From contig NZ_LS999839.1 of the NCBI RefSeq assembly GCF_900564155.1, forward strand, positions 6,134,519-6,198,518: a stretch of 64,000 bases of DNA, written 5' to 3'. Each line of letters opens with the position of its first letter. Within the stretch, counting starts at the first letter, position 1. Below, piece after piece: positions 35,779 to 44,800 of the stretch. The notes under the pieces were generated by a model. It saw only the letters and a program-made list of their open reading frames with translations. It did no database searches and was not told the DNA's origin. The translations under genes and the position numbers were made by a program. The DNA comes from Pedobacter schmidteae (GTDB lineage Bacteria > Bacteroidota > Bacteroidia > Sphingobacteriales > Sphingobacteriaceae).

Positions 35779-36597
35779 ATGATAGCACAATTAAAAAAGT
35801 TAGTAGAAGCCGCTTGGGACGACAGAACTTTATTAGAATATAGTGAACATTGCGAAGCAATTGAAACTGTAGTTATGCAGTTAGATAAAGGAGAACTGCG
35901 TGTAGCAGAACCTATCTTAAATTCGTGGGGTGTAAATGAATGGATCAAAAAAGCTGTAATCCTTTACTTCCCTATCAGACAAATGAAGGTAATTGAAACA
36001 GGGCCTTTTGTATTTCATGATAAAATGAAACTGAAAACCAATTACAAAGAATTGGGTGTAAGAGTAGTTCCCGGTGCCAGTGCACGTTATGGTGCTTTCC
36101 TAGCTAAGGGCGTAATTATGATGCCTTCTTATGTAAACATAGGTGCTTATGTGGATGAAGGTACCATGGTTGATACCTGGGCTACCGTAGGTTCATGCGC
36201 GCAAATAGGCAAACATGTACATTTAAGTGGTGGTGTAGGGATTGGCGGCGTATTGGAGCCGATACAGGCTGCTCCTGTCATCATTGAAGACAATTGTTTC
36301 CTTGGATCCAGAGCCATCGTTGTAGAAGGTGTACGCGTAGAAAAAGAAGCTGTTTTAGGTGCAAACGTAGTGTTAACTGCATCTACAAAAATTATAGATG
36401 TAACCGGACCTACTCCTGTTGAATATAAAGGTGTTGTTCCTGCCCGTTCAGTAGTGATACCTGGCAGCTATCCAAAACAATTCCCTGCCGGTGAATACCA
36501 TGTTCCATGTGCACTGATTATTGGCAAACGTAAGGAATCAACTGATAAAAAAACTTCTCTTAATGACGCCCTAAGAGAAAATAATGTAGCGGTATAA
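35779..36597 (+). CDS. dapD: 2,3,4,5-tetrahydropyridine-2,6-dicarboxylate N-succinyltransferase
   Basis: A lysine/diaminopimelate pathway enzyme that transfers succinate from succinyl-CoA to tetrahydrodipicolinate, supplying the peptidoglycan crosslinker. At 272 residues it has the family's helical N-terminal domain and a left-handed beta helix of hexapeptide repeats (about 100-220). Signature stretches are MMPSYVNIGAYVDEGTMVDTWATVGSCAQIG and the GGVGIGGVLEP segment. The gene stands before the glycosyltransferase gene by 34 bases; no other dap genes are in the window. Confidence 0.95.
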   Translation: MIAQLKKLVEAAWDDRTLLEYSEHCEAIETVVMQLDKGELRVAEPILNSWGVNEWIKKAVILYFPIRQMKVIETGPFVFHDKMKLKTNYKELGVRVVPGASARYGAFLAKGVIMMPSYVNIGAYVDEGTMVDTWATVGSCAQIGKHVHLSGGVGIGGVLEPIQAAPVIIEDNCFLGSRAIVVEGVRVEKEAVLGANVVLTASTKIIDVTGPTPVEYKGVVPARSVVIPGSYPKQFPAGEYHVPCALIIGKRKESTDKKTSLNDALRENNVAV

Positions 36598-36631
36598 GGG
36601 CTATATTATAGTTAAAAATAAGATTATACTG

Positions 36632-37783
36632 ATGAAAATTGGTTTTGATGGAAAGAGAGCTGCCAACAACCTTACTGGCCTGGGCAATTATAGTCGCTCG
36701 CTGATAGTCCACCTGGCAAACTATTTCCCTCAAAACCAATATTTCGTTTATACACCTAAGGTAAGAGACACTCCGCAAATCCGCTTTTTTACAGGTATGA
36801 AGGGAATTCAAATAAAGCTCCCGGAAACAAAGGAAATTTTATGGCGCAGTCTGGGCATTAAACGCCAGTTACTAAACGATCACATCGACCTTTATCATGG
36901 TTTAAGTCATGAATTACCCATAGGCATTCATAAAACGGGCATTCCCAGTGTTGTGACCATACATGACCTGATTTTTATCAGGTTCCCGCAAAACTATGGT
37001 TTCATCGACCGCCTTATCTATAAATTAAAGACCAAATATGCCTGTAAAAAGGCCAACCGCATCATAGCTATCAGTGAGCAAACCAAGCGCGACATTATTG
37101 AATTGTACAACGTTCCGCCTGATAAAATTGAGGTGATTTATCAAAGCTGTGACGATAGTTTCAAATTATCCGCTTCAGACAAAACCAAAGCTGAGGTCAA
37201 AGAAAAATACAAGCTCCCCGACCAGTATATTTTAAACGTTGGCACCATTGAAACCAGAAAAAACCTTCTTGCCCTGGTAAAAGCACTAAAAAACGTTCAT
37301 GAAGACTGTAAATTGGTGGTTATTGGGAAGAGAACTGCTTACGCAAAACTGGTTGAACAGGAAATAGAGCGTCTTGGCTTAAATACAAGGGTGCTTTTTT
37401 TATCCCAAATCCCCTTTACAGATTTGCCTGTTATTTATCAAATGGCATCATTGTTTGTTTACCCATCCAGATATGAAGGGTTCGGCATCCCCATTATTGA
37501 AGCCTTATACAGTCAGGTTCCAGTCGTGGCCGCAACAGGTTCTTGCCTTGAAGAAGCAGGAGGACCTGATAGTCTATATGTGCACCCCGACGACCATGAA
37601 GCTCTCTCCCAGACCATAAATACCATATTAAACAGTCCCTTGCTTCAAATTTCGATGAAGGAAAAAGGCCAGGCATACGTTCAAAAATTCAACAACGAAA
37701 ACATTAGTAGGCAAATGATACAGTTATACCTTAAAACTTTGGATAAAACTGTAATTTTACCCTATGCTAAAAACAGAAATTGA
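36632..37783 (+). CDS. GT-B glycosyltransferase (family 1/4)
   Basis: A 383-residue GT-B glycosyltransferase using a nucleotide sugar. The C-terminal domain has the usual stretch ILNVGTIETRKNLLALVKAL and the donor-binding motif PSRYEGFGIPIIEAL with the catalytic-site glutamates. The N-terminal acceptor domain has the VTIHDLIFIRFP segment. It resembles mannosyltransferases of cell-surface polysaccharide pathways, but donor and acceptor cannot be read. The end overlaps the next gene by 20 bases, so translation is coupled. There are no other polysaccharide genes around it. Confidence 0.88.
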   Translation: MKIGFDGKRAANNLTGLGNYSRSLIVHLANYFPQNQYFVYTPKVRDTPQIRFFTGMKGIQIKLPETKEILWRSLGIKRQLLNDHIDLYHGLSHELPIGIHKTGIPSVVTIHDLIFIRFPQNYGFIDRLIYKLKTKYACKKANRIIAISEQTKRDIIELYNVPPDKIEVIYQSCDDSFKLSASDKTKAEVKEKYKLPDQYILNVGTIETRKNLLALVKALKNVHEDCKLVVIGKRTAYAKLVEQEIERLGLNTRVLFLSQIPFTDLPVIYQMASLFVYPSRYEGFGIPIIEALYSQVPVVAATGSCLEEAGGPDSLYVHPDDHEALSQTINTILNSPLLQISMKEKGQAYVQKFNNENISRQMIQLYLKTLDKTVILPYAKNRN

Positions 37784-38330
37784 AAAGGCCCTTAATGTTT
37801 TAAAGGCTGGAGGTGTAATCCTCTATCCCACCGACACGGTATGGGGACTCGGCTGTGATGCGACCAACGAAGCGGCAGCTGCAAAAATCAATGAAATTAA
37901 AGAACGTACTGCCGACAAAAGTTTTATTATCCTGTTGGATACCGAAGCCAAACTACAAAGCTACGTAACAGAGGTACCTGAAGTGGCATACGACCTGATT
38001 GAATATGCAGAAAGTCCGCTTACACTGGTGTTTCCTGCTGCAAAAAATCTGGCCAAAAACGTGATCAATGCCGATGGAAGCGTTGGGATAAGAATAGCGA
38101 AACACGACTTCTGTCAGCAACTCATTCAACGATTTCGCAAGCCAATTACCTCAACTTCAGCAAACAAATCAGGAGTACCTACTCCATTATTTTTTGATGA
38201 AATCAGCGATGAAATAAAGGAGGCTGTTGACTATATCGTAGATTGGGAGCAGGAATTAAAGATCAGTAAAAAACCGTCAACCATCATGAAATTAGCTCCC
38301 GGAGGTCAATTTTCCTTTATTAGAAGGTAA
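37764..38330 (+). CDS. tsaC: Sua5/YciO/YrdC-family threonylcarbamoyladenylate synthase
   Basis: A 188-residue YrdC-fold protein. It activates threonine with bicarbonate and ATP to threonylcarbamoyl-AMP, the first step of t6A37 tRNA modification. The ligand-binding motif YPTDTVWGLGCDATN lies near residue 22, and KPITSTSANKSG is the typical later loop. It lacks the C-terminal Sua5 domain, so it is a short TsaC-type form. The start at 37764 overlaps the end of the glycosyltransferase gene by 20 bases. It is followed by the tRNA CCA-adding enzyme, a related tRNA-maturation function. Confidence 0.88.
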   Translation: MLKTEIEKALNVLKAGGVILYPTDTVWGLGCDATNEAAAAKINEIKERTADKSFIILLDTEAKLQSYVTEVPEVAYDLIEYAESPLTLVFPAAKNLAKNVINADGSVGIRIAKHDFCQQLIQRFRKPITSTSANKSGVPTPLFFDEISDEIKEAVDYIVDWEQELKISKKPSTIMKLAPGGQFSFIRR

Positions 38331-38337
38331 GTTTTAC

Positions 38338-38345
38338 TACTTTTG
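38338..38345 (+). promoter_or_regulatory. possible -7 element for the CCA-adding enzyme
   Basis: TACTTTTG matches TAnnTTTG 11 bases before the ATG, but no good TTG element is at the right distance upstream. Transcription from the preceding genes is equally plausible. Confidence 0.3.
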
Positions 38346-38356
38346 CAGTCTCATCA

Positions 38357-39763
38357 ATGGAACAACATTTACAACATCCTGTTTTTAAAACACTTGCCGA
38401 TATTGCCCATCGACAGCATATCGAAGCTTATATCATTGGCGGCTATGTGAGAGATATTTTTCTCAGCAGACCTTCCAAAGATATTGATATTGTTGTACTC
38501 GGAAACGGGATTGATTTTGCAGAACATGCAGGCAGGCTACTGAAAAGTAAAGTTGCAATATTCAAAAATTTTGGAACAGCAATGTTGAAGTTTCAAGATC
38601 TTGAAATAGAGTTTGTAGGGGCCAGAAAAGAATCCTACCGTTCCGATTCCAGAAAACCTATTGTCGAAAACGGAACCATTGAAGATGACCAGCTGCGAAG
38701 AGACTTTACCATTAATGCATTGGCCATTTCTTTAAATAAGGTAAATTATGGCCAGTTGGTAGATCCATTTAACGGAATTACAGATTTAAAGAACAAATTA
38801 ATCCGTACTCCACTAAATCCTGAGCTAACCTTTTCTGACGATCCGCTTCGTATGATGCGAGCCATCCGTTTTGCCAGTCAACTCAATTTCGTGATAGATG
38901 AAGAGGCCCTGGCTGCCATCAAAAAACAAAAGGAAAGAATCACCATCGTTTCAAAAGAACGGATAACAGATGAACTCAATAAAATTATCCTGTCAAAAGT
39001 ACCTTCCGTTGGCTTTAAATATTTATTTGATACCGGCCTGTTACAGCTGATCTTTCCACAAATGGCCAATCTTTATGGAGTAGAAGTCATCAATGGCAAA
39101 GGTCATAAAGATAACTTTTATCACACTTTACAGGTACTGGACAATATTAGCGAAACTACGGAAGATTTGTGGCTGCGCTGGGCGGCAATTTTACACGATA
39201 TTGCCAAACCAGCTACTAAAAGATTTGAAGAAGGCCACGGATGGACATTTCATGGTCATGAAGATAAAGGTGCACGGATGGTTCCTAAAATCTTCGCCAA
39301 CCTTAAACTTCCGCTAAATGAAAAGATGAAGTTTGTTCAAAAGCTGGTCCAACTTCACCTGCGTCCAATTGTGTTGGCCCAGGAAGTAGTAACTGACTCG
39401 GCTGTAAGAAGACTGCTATTCGATGCCGGAGAAGACATTGAGAGCTTAATGTTGCTCTGTAATGCTGATGTGACTACCAAAAATGAATATAAGGTAAAGA
39501 AGTACCGCAACAACTTTGAATTAGTAAAAAAGAAGCTCAAGGATGTTGAAGAAAGGGACAAGATCAGAAACTGGCAACCCCCTATTTCAGGAAACGATAT
39601 CATGGAAATATTCGGACTAACTGCAGGTAAAGAAGTTGGACTAATAAAGAACGCAATCAGAGAAGCAATTCTGGAAGGTGAGATTATAAACACATACGAC
39701 AACGCACTGCAGTTTATGCTTGAAAAAGCTAAGGAATTTGGGCTTAGCCCAATAAAGCGTTAA
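38357..39763 (+). CDS. cca: CCA tRNA nucleotidyltransferase with HD domain
   Basis: Adds or repairs the 3' CCA end of tRNAs. The class II nucleotidyltransferase head has the IIGGYVRDIFLSRPSKDIDIVV motif with the two metal-binding aspartates near residues 40-42. The RRDFTINALA segment (motif B) follows, and RMMRAIRFASQL begins the neck. The C-terminal part holds an HD-type metal-dependent phosphohydrolase domain (LHDIAKPATK near residue 285). At 468 residues it is a full-length bacterial enzyme. In a genome that encodes few tRNA 3' CCA ends (all five tRNAs here lack it) it is essential in maturation, not only repair. Confidence 0.92.
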   Translation: MEQHLQHPVFKTLADIAHRQHIEAYIIGGYVRDIFLSRPSKDIDIVVLGNGIDFAEHAGRLLKSKVAIFKNFGTAMLKFQDLEIEFVGARKESYRSDSRKPIVENGTIEDDQLRRDFTINALAISLNKVNYGQLVDPFNGITDLKNKLIRTPLNPELTFSDDPLRMMRAIRFASQLNFVIDEEALAAIKKQKERITIVSKERITDELNKIILSKVPSVGFKYLFDTGLLQLIFPQMANLYGVEVINGKGHKDNFYHTLQVLDNISETTEDLWLRWAAILHDIAKPATKRFEEGHGWTFHGHEDKGARMVPKIFANLKLPLNEKMKFVQKLVQLHLRPIVLAQEVVTDSAVRRLLFDAGEDIESLMLLCNADVTTKNEYKVKKYRNNFELVKKKLKDVEERDKIRNWQPPISGNDIMEIFGLTAGKEVGLIKNAIREAILEGEIINTYDNALQFMLEKAKEFGLSPIKR

Positions 39764-39821
39764 TACAATTATATAAAGTATATTTTATTTTTTAATTTTA
39801 TACCTAGAAAAGAGGCTAAAA

Positions 39822-40472
39822 ATGGCAATTTATAGATTTAGAATAAGTTTCGAAGATTTCGATGAAGTAGTAAGGGAAATAGATATAAAATCGACCCAAA
39901 CGTTTGAGGATTTGCACAAAGCAATCCATCGCTCAACGGGCTATTCTGCCGAGAAATCTTCTTCATTTTTTGTGAGCACCGACAATTGGATAAAAGGTGA
40001 CGAAATTGCTTATCTACCTATACAACGCAAAATAGACAGAGGTGTGGTGCTCATGGAAACCTCAAAGCTGAGTAAGTTTATTGAAGACCCACATCAAAAA
40101 TTTTACTACATCTATAATTTCGACCGTCCTTTTGATTTTCATGTAGAACTCATCAAAATTATACTGGATACTGATCCTAATATTGAATATCCATACCTGG
40201 TAAAGAGTACCGGAGAAGCACCTAAAATAATCGATAAAAATAATTTTGGTGCGGTTGCGGTTTCCGCTGCCCCGGCTTCTTCTGAATTCGATTTCTTAAA
40301 CGAAATGGACTTTGTACCAGAAGATACAGAAGAATTGGAAGCCATGGGTGGAAGAGGAATCAACGCAGAAGAAAAAGAGGATGATACGGATGACAACGAT
40401 TCCGACGATGCAGATGAGTTTGCAGATAACGACAATTACGAAGACGAAGAATATAAAGAAGACGACTATTAG
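39822..40472 (+). CDS. pRiA4b ORF-3-like protein with acidic C-terminal tail
   Basis: A 216-residue protein whose first 130 residues resemble the pRiA4b ORF-3 (IS1096 TnpR-associated) fold: YRFRISFEDFDEVVREI at the start and the FEDLHKAIHRSTGY helix. The function of that family is unknown. The last 45 residues are almost entirely Asp and Glu with interspersed Asn and Tyr, a disordered polyanionic tail. There are no membrane segments. The gene lies 9 bases before miaA, so they are co-transcribed. The family is also seen near mobile elements, but nothing here suggests one. Confidence 0.75.
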   Translation: MAIYRFRISFEDFDEVVREIDIKSTQTFEDLHKAIHRSTGYSAEKSSSFFVSTDNWIKGDEIAYLPIQRKIDRGVVLMETSKLSKFIEDPHQKFYYIYNFDRPFDFHVELIKIILDTDPNIEYPYLVKSTGEAPKIIDKNNFGAVAVSAAPASSEFDFLNEMDFVPEDTEELEAMGGRGINAEEKEDDTDDNDSDDADEFADNDNYEDEEYKEDDY

Positions 40473-40481
40473 TGCCGGGCT

Positions 40482-41390
40482 ATGGCATTAACTAAAACCT
40501 TAATTGTAATTGTTGGTCCAACCGGAATAGGCAAAACGGCCCTGGCTATTGAAGTGGCCAGGCATTTTTCAACCGAAATCATATCAGCCGACTCCAGACA
40601 GTTTTTTAAAGAGATGGAAATTGGTACGGCCAAACCTTCTGCTGAAGAACTGGCCGCAGCTCCACATCATTTTATCAATTCGCATAGTATTCAGTCGCTT
40701 TTTAGCACTGGCGATTTTGAGCTGCAGGCGATGGAACGCATTACACAACTATTCAAAAAACATCAACTACTGGTGATGGTGGGCGGATCAGGACTCTATA
40801 TCGACGCGATATGTAAGGGTTTGGATGATCTTCCTGAAACTGATTTGAGTATCAGAACTCAACTGAATTTCCAATTGGAAAATGAGGGGCTGGAGGCCAT
40901 TAAAAAACAACTTAGCGAGTGCGATCCGGAATATTACCAAAAAGTTGATCAGGCCAATCCTCAAAGGATGATCAGAGGGCTTGAATTTTATTTGTCCACC
41001 GGTACAAAGCTCTCCGCCCATTTTACAAATAGCGTAAAAACAAGACCTTTTAATATATTGAAAATAGGGCTCAATATGGACCGGTCGGAGCTCTATAACC
41101 GGATAAATCTACGCGTAGATCGAATGATGGATTCAGGCCTGCTGGAGGAAGTAAAAGAATTACAAGCCTACAAAAAATATAATGCGCTAAATACAGTTGG
41201 GTATTCCGAATTGTTTGCCTATCTGGACGGAGAAACAACGCTAAAAGAAGCTGTTGATCAAATTAAGCAAAACACCCGGCGGTTTGCCAAACGTCAGCTC
41301 ACCTGGTTTAGACGAGATGACAGCACCGTCTGGTTTGAACCCGGACAAGATGATGCCGTCATCGATTATATCCACAAAAAAACAGATTAA
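40482..41390 (+). CDS. miaA: tRNA dimethylallyltransferase
   Basis: Adds a dimethylallyl group to A37 of tRNAs that read UNN codons, improving codon pairing. The P-loop GPTGIGKT is at residues 12-19. The DSRQFFKEMEIGTAKPS segment carries the catalytic aspartate, and GGSGLYIDAIC and the TVGYSELFAYLDG end are family hallmarks. At 302 residues it is of normal length. The last four bases overlap the end of the convergent DUF3467 gene. It lies 9 bases after the acidic-tailed gene. Confidence 0.95.
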   Translation: MALTKTLIVIVGPTGIGKTALAIEVARHFSTEIISADSRQFFKEMEIGTAKPSAEELAAAPHHFINSHSIQSLFSTGDFELQAMERITQLFKKHQLLVMVGGSGLYIDAICKGLDDLPETDLSIRTQLNFQLENEGLEAIKKQLSECDPEYYQKVDQANPQRMIRGLEFYLSTGTKLSAHFTNSVKTRPFNILKIGLNMDRSELYNRINLRVDRMMDSGLLEEVKELQAYKKYNALNTVGYSELFAYLDGETTLKEAVDQIKQNTRRFAKRQLTWFRRDDSTVWFEPGQDDAVIDYIHKKTD

Positions 41391-41701
41391 GCCTGTGCAG
41401 TAGGACCACCAAAGTTCATTGGAAATCCTGGGGGCTCTTCCTGAGTTTTAATACGTCCATTTATAGCCTCGTATTTCTCAATATTATCCTGCATTGCTCC
41501 AACTAGTCTTTTGGCATGCTCAGGAGTCAATATGATTCTCGATTTTACCCTAGCTTTAGGTATGCCCGGCATTACCCTGATAAAGTCCAATACAAATTCA
41601 GTATTTGAATGGGTTATAATTGCCAGATTAGAAAATATACCTTCTGCAATTTCTTCAGAAAGTTCAATATTTAATTGATTGTCGTTGTTTTGTTCTTCCA
41701 T
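41387..41701 (-). CDS. DUF3467-family protein
   Basis: A 104-residue soluble protein of the DUF3467 family, common in Bacteroidota and often near RNA polymerase genes. The IELSEEIAEGIFSNLAIITHSNTEFVLDF pattern opens the domain (IELSEEIAEG visible), and SRIILTPEHAKRLVGAM is the conserved second half. The end is a short Pro/Gly tail. The role is unknown. It lies downstream of the rpoC terminator on the same strand, so it is expressed separately, and its stop overlaps miaA by four bases. Confidence 0.82.
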   Translation of the reverse strand: MEEQNNDNQLNIELSEEIAEGIFSNLAIITHSNTEFVLDFIRVMPGIPKARVKSRIILTPEHAKRLVGAMQDNIEKYEAINGRIKTQEEPPGFPMNFGGPTAQA

Positions 41702-41790
41702 AAAACAAACTTAGATAAAGCGGATGCATTTATGAACTTATTTCTCAAAAAAAATCCTCAAAAATCAATTTAGTATCTACAGATAACAAA

Positions 41791-41822
41791 AAAATCCCCC
41801 AACTCGAAAGCAGGGGGATTTT
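41791..41822 (-). terminator. terminator of the rpoBC operon
   Basis: A 10-base stem AAAATCCCCC/GGGGGATTTT with a 12-base loop, followed on the minus strand by seven T. It lies 20 bases after the rpoC stop. Confidence 0.92.
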
Positions 41823-41842
41823 AGAAAAATCTATTTAAAATA

Positions 41843-44800
41843 TTAAGCTTCTATTTCTTCTTGTTTTGAAGCCAATAATTTATCGTATTCTTCCTGAGAT
41901 CCTACAATTATACGCTCGTATCCACGTACACCTGTACCTGAAGGGATTAAGTGTCCAACAATTACGTTTTCTTTCAATCCAAGCATACTGTCACGTTTAC
42001 CAGCAATAGCTGCTTCGTTCAACACTTTTGTAGTCTCCTGGAACGATGCCGCCGAAATGAACGACTTCGTACCCAATGAAGCACGGGTAATACCCTGTAA
42101 TACAGAACTTGCAGTTGCAGGTCTTGCATCACGTACCTCTATTTGCTTCAAATCTTTACGTTTCAATTGAGAATTCTCATCTCTTAGCTTACGCAATGAA
42201 ATAATCTGACCAGGTTTTACAGCATTGGAATCACCAGCTTCCACAACAACTTTTTTGTCATAGATCTCATCATTCTCAATCATGAAGTCCCAACGGTCAA
42301 CAGAGTTATTCTCTAAGAAACTGGTATCTCCCGGATCTTCGATATGTACTTTCTGCATCATCTGGTGTACGATAACCTCAAAGTGTTTATCGTTGATTTT
42401 TACCCCTTGCAAACGGTATACCTCTTGAATACCATTTACCAGGTATTCCTGTACAGCTGCCGGGCCTTTAATAGCCAGAATATCTGCAGGAGAGATAGAA
42501 CCATCTGATAAAGGCATACCTGCTTTTACAAAGTCATTATCCTGAACCAGGATATGTTTAGACAATGGAACCAGATATTTTTTAACCTCACCGTCTTTAG
42601 ATTCAATAGTCATCTCGCGGTTACCACGTTTCACACCGCCTAAAGTTACCACACCGTCAATCTCTGTTACTACAGCAGGGTTAGATGGATTACGTGCTTC
42701 GAAAAGTTCAGTTACACGTGGTAAACCACCTGTAATATCCCTTGTTTTTCCTGTAGCACGAGGTATCTTCACTAAAATCTGACCGGTTTGAACCATATCA
42801 CCCTCATCGATTGCGATGTGCGCGCCAACCGGAATGTTATATCCACGGATCAGCTCACCTTTTTTATCCACAACTCTAACAGAAGGGTTCTTGGTTTTAT
42901 CACGGGTATCAATAATTACTTTCTCGCGGTGACCAGTTTGCTCATCCGACTCCTCGCGGTAGGTAACACCTTCCACAATGGCTTCGAATTCAATTTTACC
43001 GGCAAATTCCGAGATGATAACTGCGTTGTACGGATCCCATGAACAAATCCTGTCACCTTTAGTAACTTTAGCACCATCCTCAACATATAAGAATGAACCA
43101 TAAGGAATGTTGTTGGTCATGATCACTTTGCCAGTACCTGGCTCCACAATCTTGAATTCACCCGAACGTCCCAATACAATTTGTGTATCACCATCTTCAG
43201 TTTTGGTAGCCACAGTACGAACATTCTCAAACTCGATAACCCCATCAAACTTAGCTGTAAGCTGAGACTCCGCAGCAATGTTTGAAGCGGTACCCCCAAC
43301 GTGGAACGTACGTAGTGTTAACTGTGTACCTGGCTCTCCAATTGACTGTGCGGCAATTACACCCACAGCCTCACCTTTCTGAACACGTTTACCGGTTGCA
43401 AGGTTACGTCCATAGCATAATGCACAAACACCTCTTTGGTTTTCACAGGTCAGAACCGAACGGATTTCAATACCTTCCAGTGGCGATTCCTCAATTGCTT
43501 TTGCAATATCTTCATCTATATCCTGTCCGGCAGCAACTAATAATTCTCCATCTAAAGGATTGAACACATCGTGCAACGAAATACGACCTAAAACTCTGTC
43601 ATATAACGGTTCCACAATATCCTCATTATCTTTCAAGGCAGTCGTATACATACCTCTCAAAGTACCACAGTCTTCCGAATTCACAATCATATCCTGGGCC
43701 ACGTCATGTAAACGACGGGTCAGGTAACCAGCATCGGCAGTTTTCAAAGCCGTATCCGCCAAACCTTTACGAGCACCGTGGGTAGAAATAAAGTATTCCA
43801 ATACCGACAGACCTTCTTTAAAGTTTGATAAGATCGGGTTTTCGATAATCTCACCACCAGAACCTGATTTTTGAGGCTTAGCCATCAAACCACGCATACC
43901 GCACAGCTGACGAATCTGCTCTTTCGAACCACGGGCTCCTGAATCCAACATCATATACACAGAGTTAAAGCCCTGGTTATCGCTCGATAACTGGTTCATC
44001 ACAAATGATGTCAACCTGTTATTGATACGGGTCCAGATATCGATAATCTGATTGTAACGCTCGTTGTTGGTAATGAAACCCATGTTGTAGTTATTTCTTA
44101 CCTCTTCAACTTCTGCTGATGCCTGCTCTAATAGCGCTTGCTTTTCAACAGGGATATTTACATCCTGCAAGTTAAATGATAAACCACCGCGGAATGCCAT
44201 TTGGAATCCTAATTCCTTAATGTCGTCAAGGAATCTTGATGCACGGGCCATACCAGTGATTTTAACTACTTCACCAATAATATCTCTTAAAGATTTCTTG
44301 GTCAACAGTTCATTAATATAACCTACTTCTTCCGGTACCATTTGATTAAACAATACACGTCCAACAGTAGTTTCAATCAATTTATTGGCAATTGTACCAT
44401 CTTCCAGTTTTACATTTACCTTAACTTTGATAAATGCATGAAGGTCGATCATTTTCTCGTTATAAGCAATAATCACCTCTTCAGGAGAATAGAAAGAGAA
44501 ATCCTGTCCTTTAACTACACGCTTATCATCAGTTCTGCGGCCTTTAGTAATGTAATAAAGACCCAAAACCATATCCTGTGAAGGTACGGTAATAGGTGTA
44601 CCATTTGCAGGGTTAAGGATGTTGTGTGCAGCAAGCATTAAAACTTGAGCTTCTAAAATTGCGGCATGTCCTAATGGCAAGTGTACCGCCATCTGGTCAC
44701 CGTCAAAATCCGCGTTAAAGGCCGTACACACTAACGGGTGTAACTGAATTGCTTTACCCTCAACCAATTTTGGCTGGAACGATTGGATACCTAACCTGTG

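Noticed and set aside
40139..40435. Serine-rich open frame opposite the acidic-tailed gene
   Set aside because: It is the mirror of the Asp/Glu-rich codons on the opposite strand.
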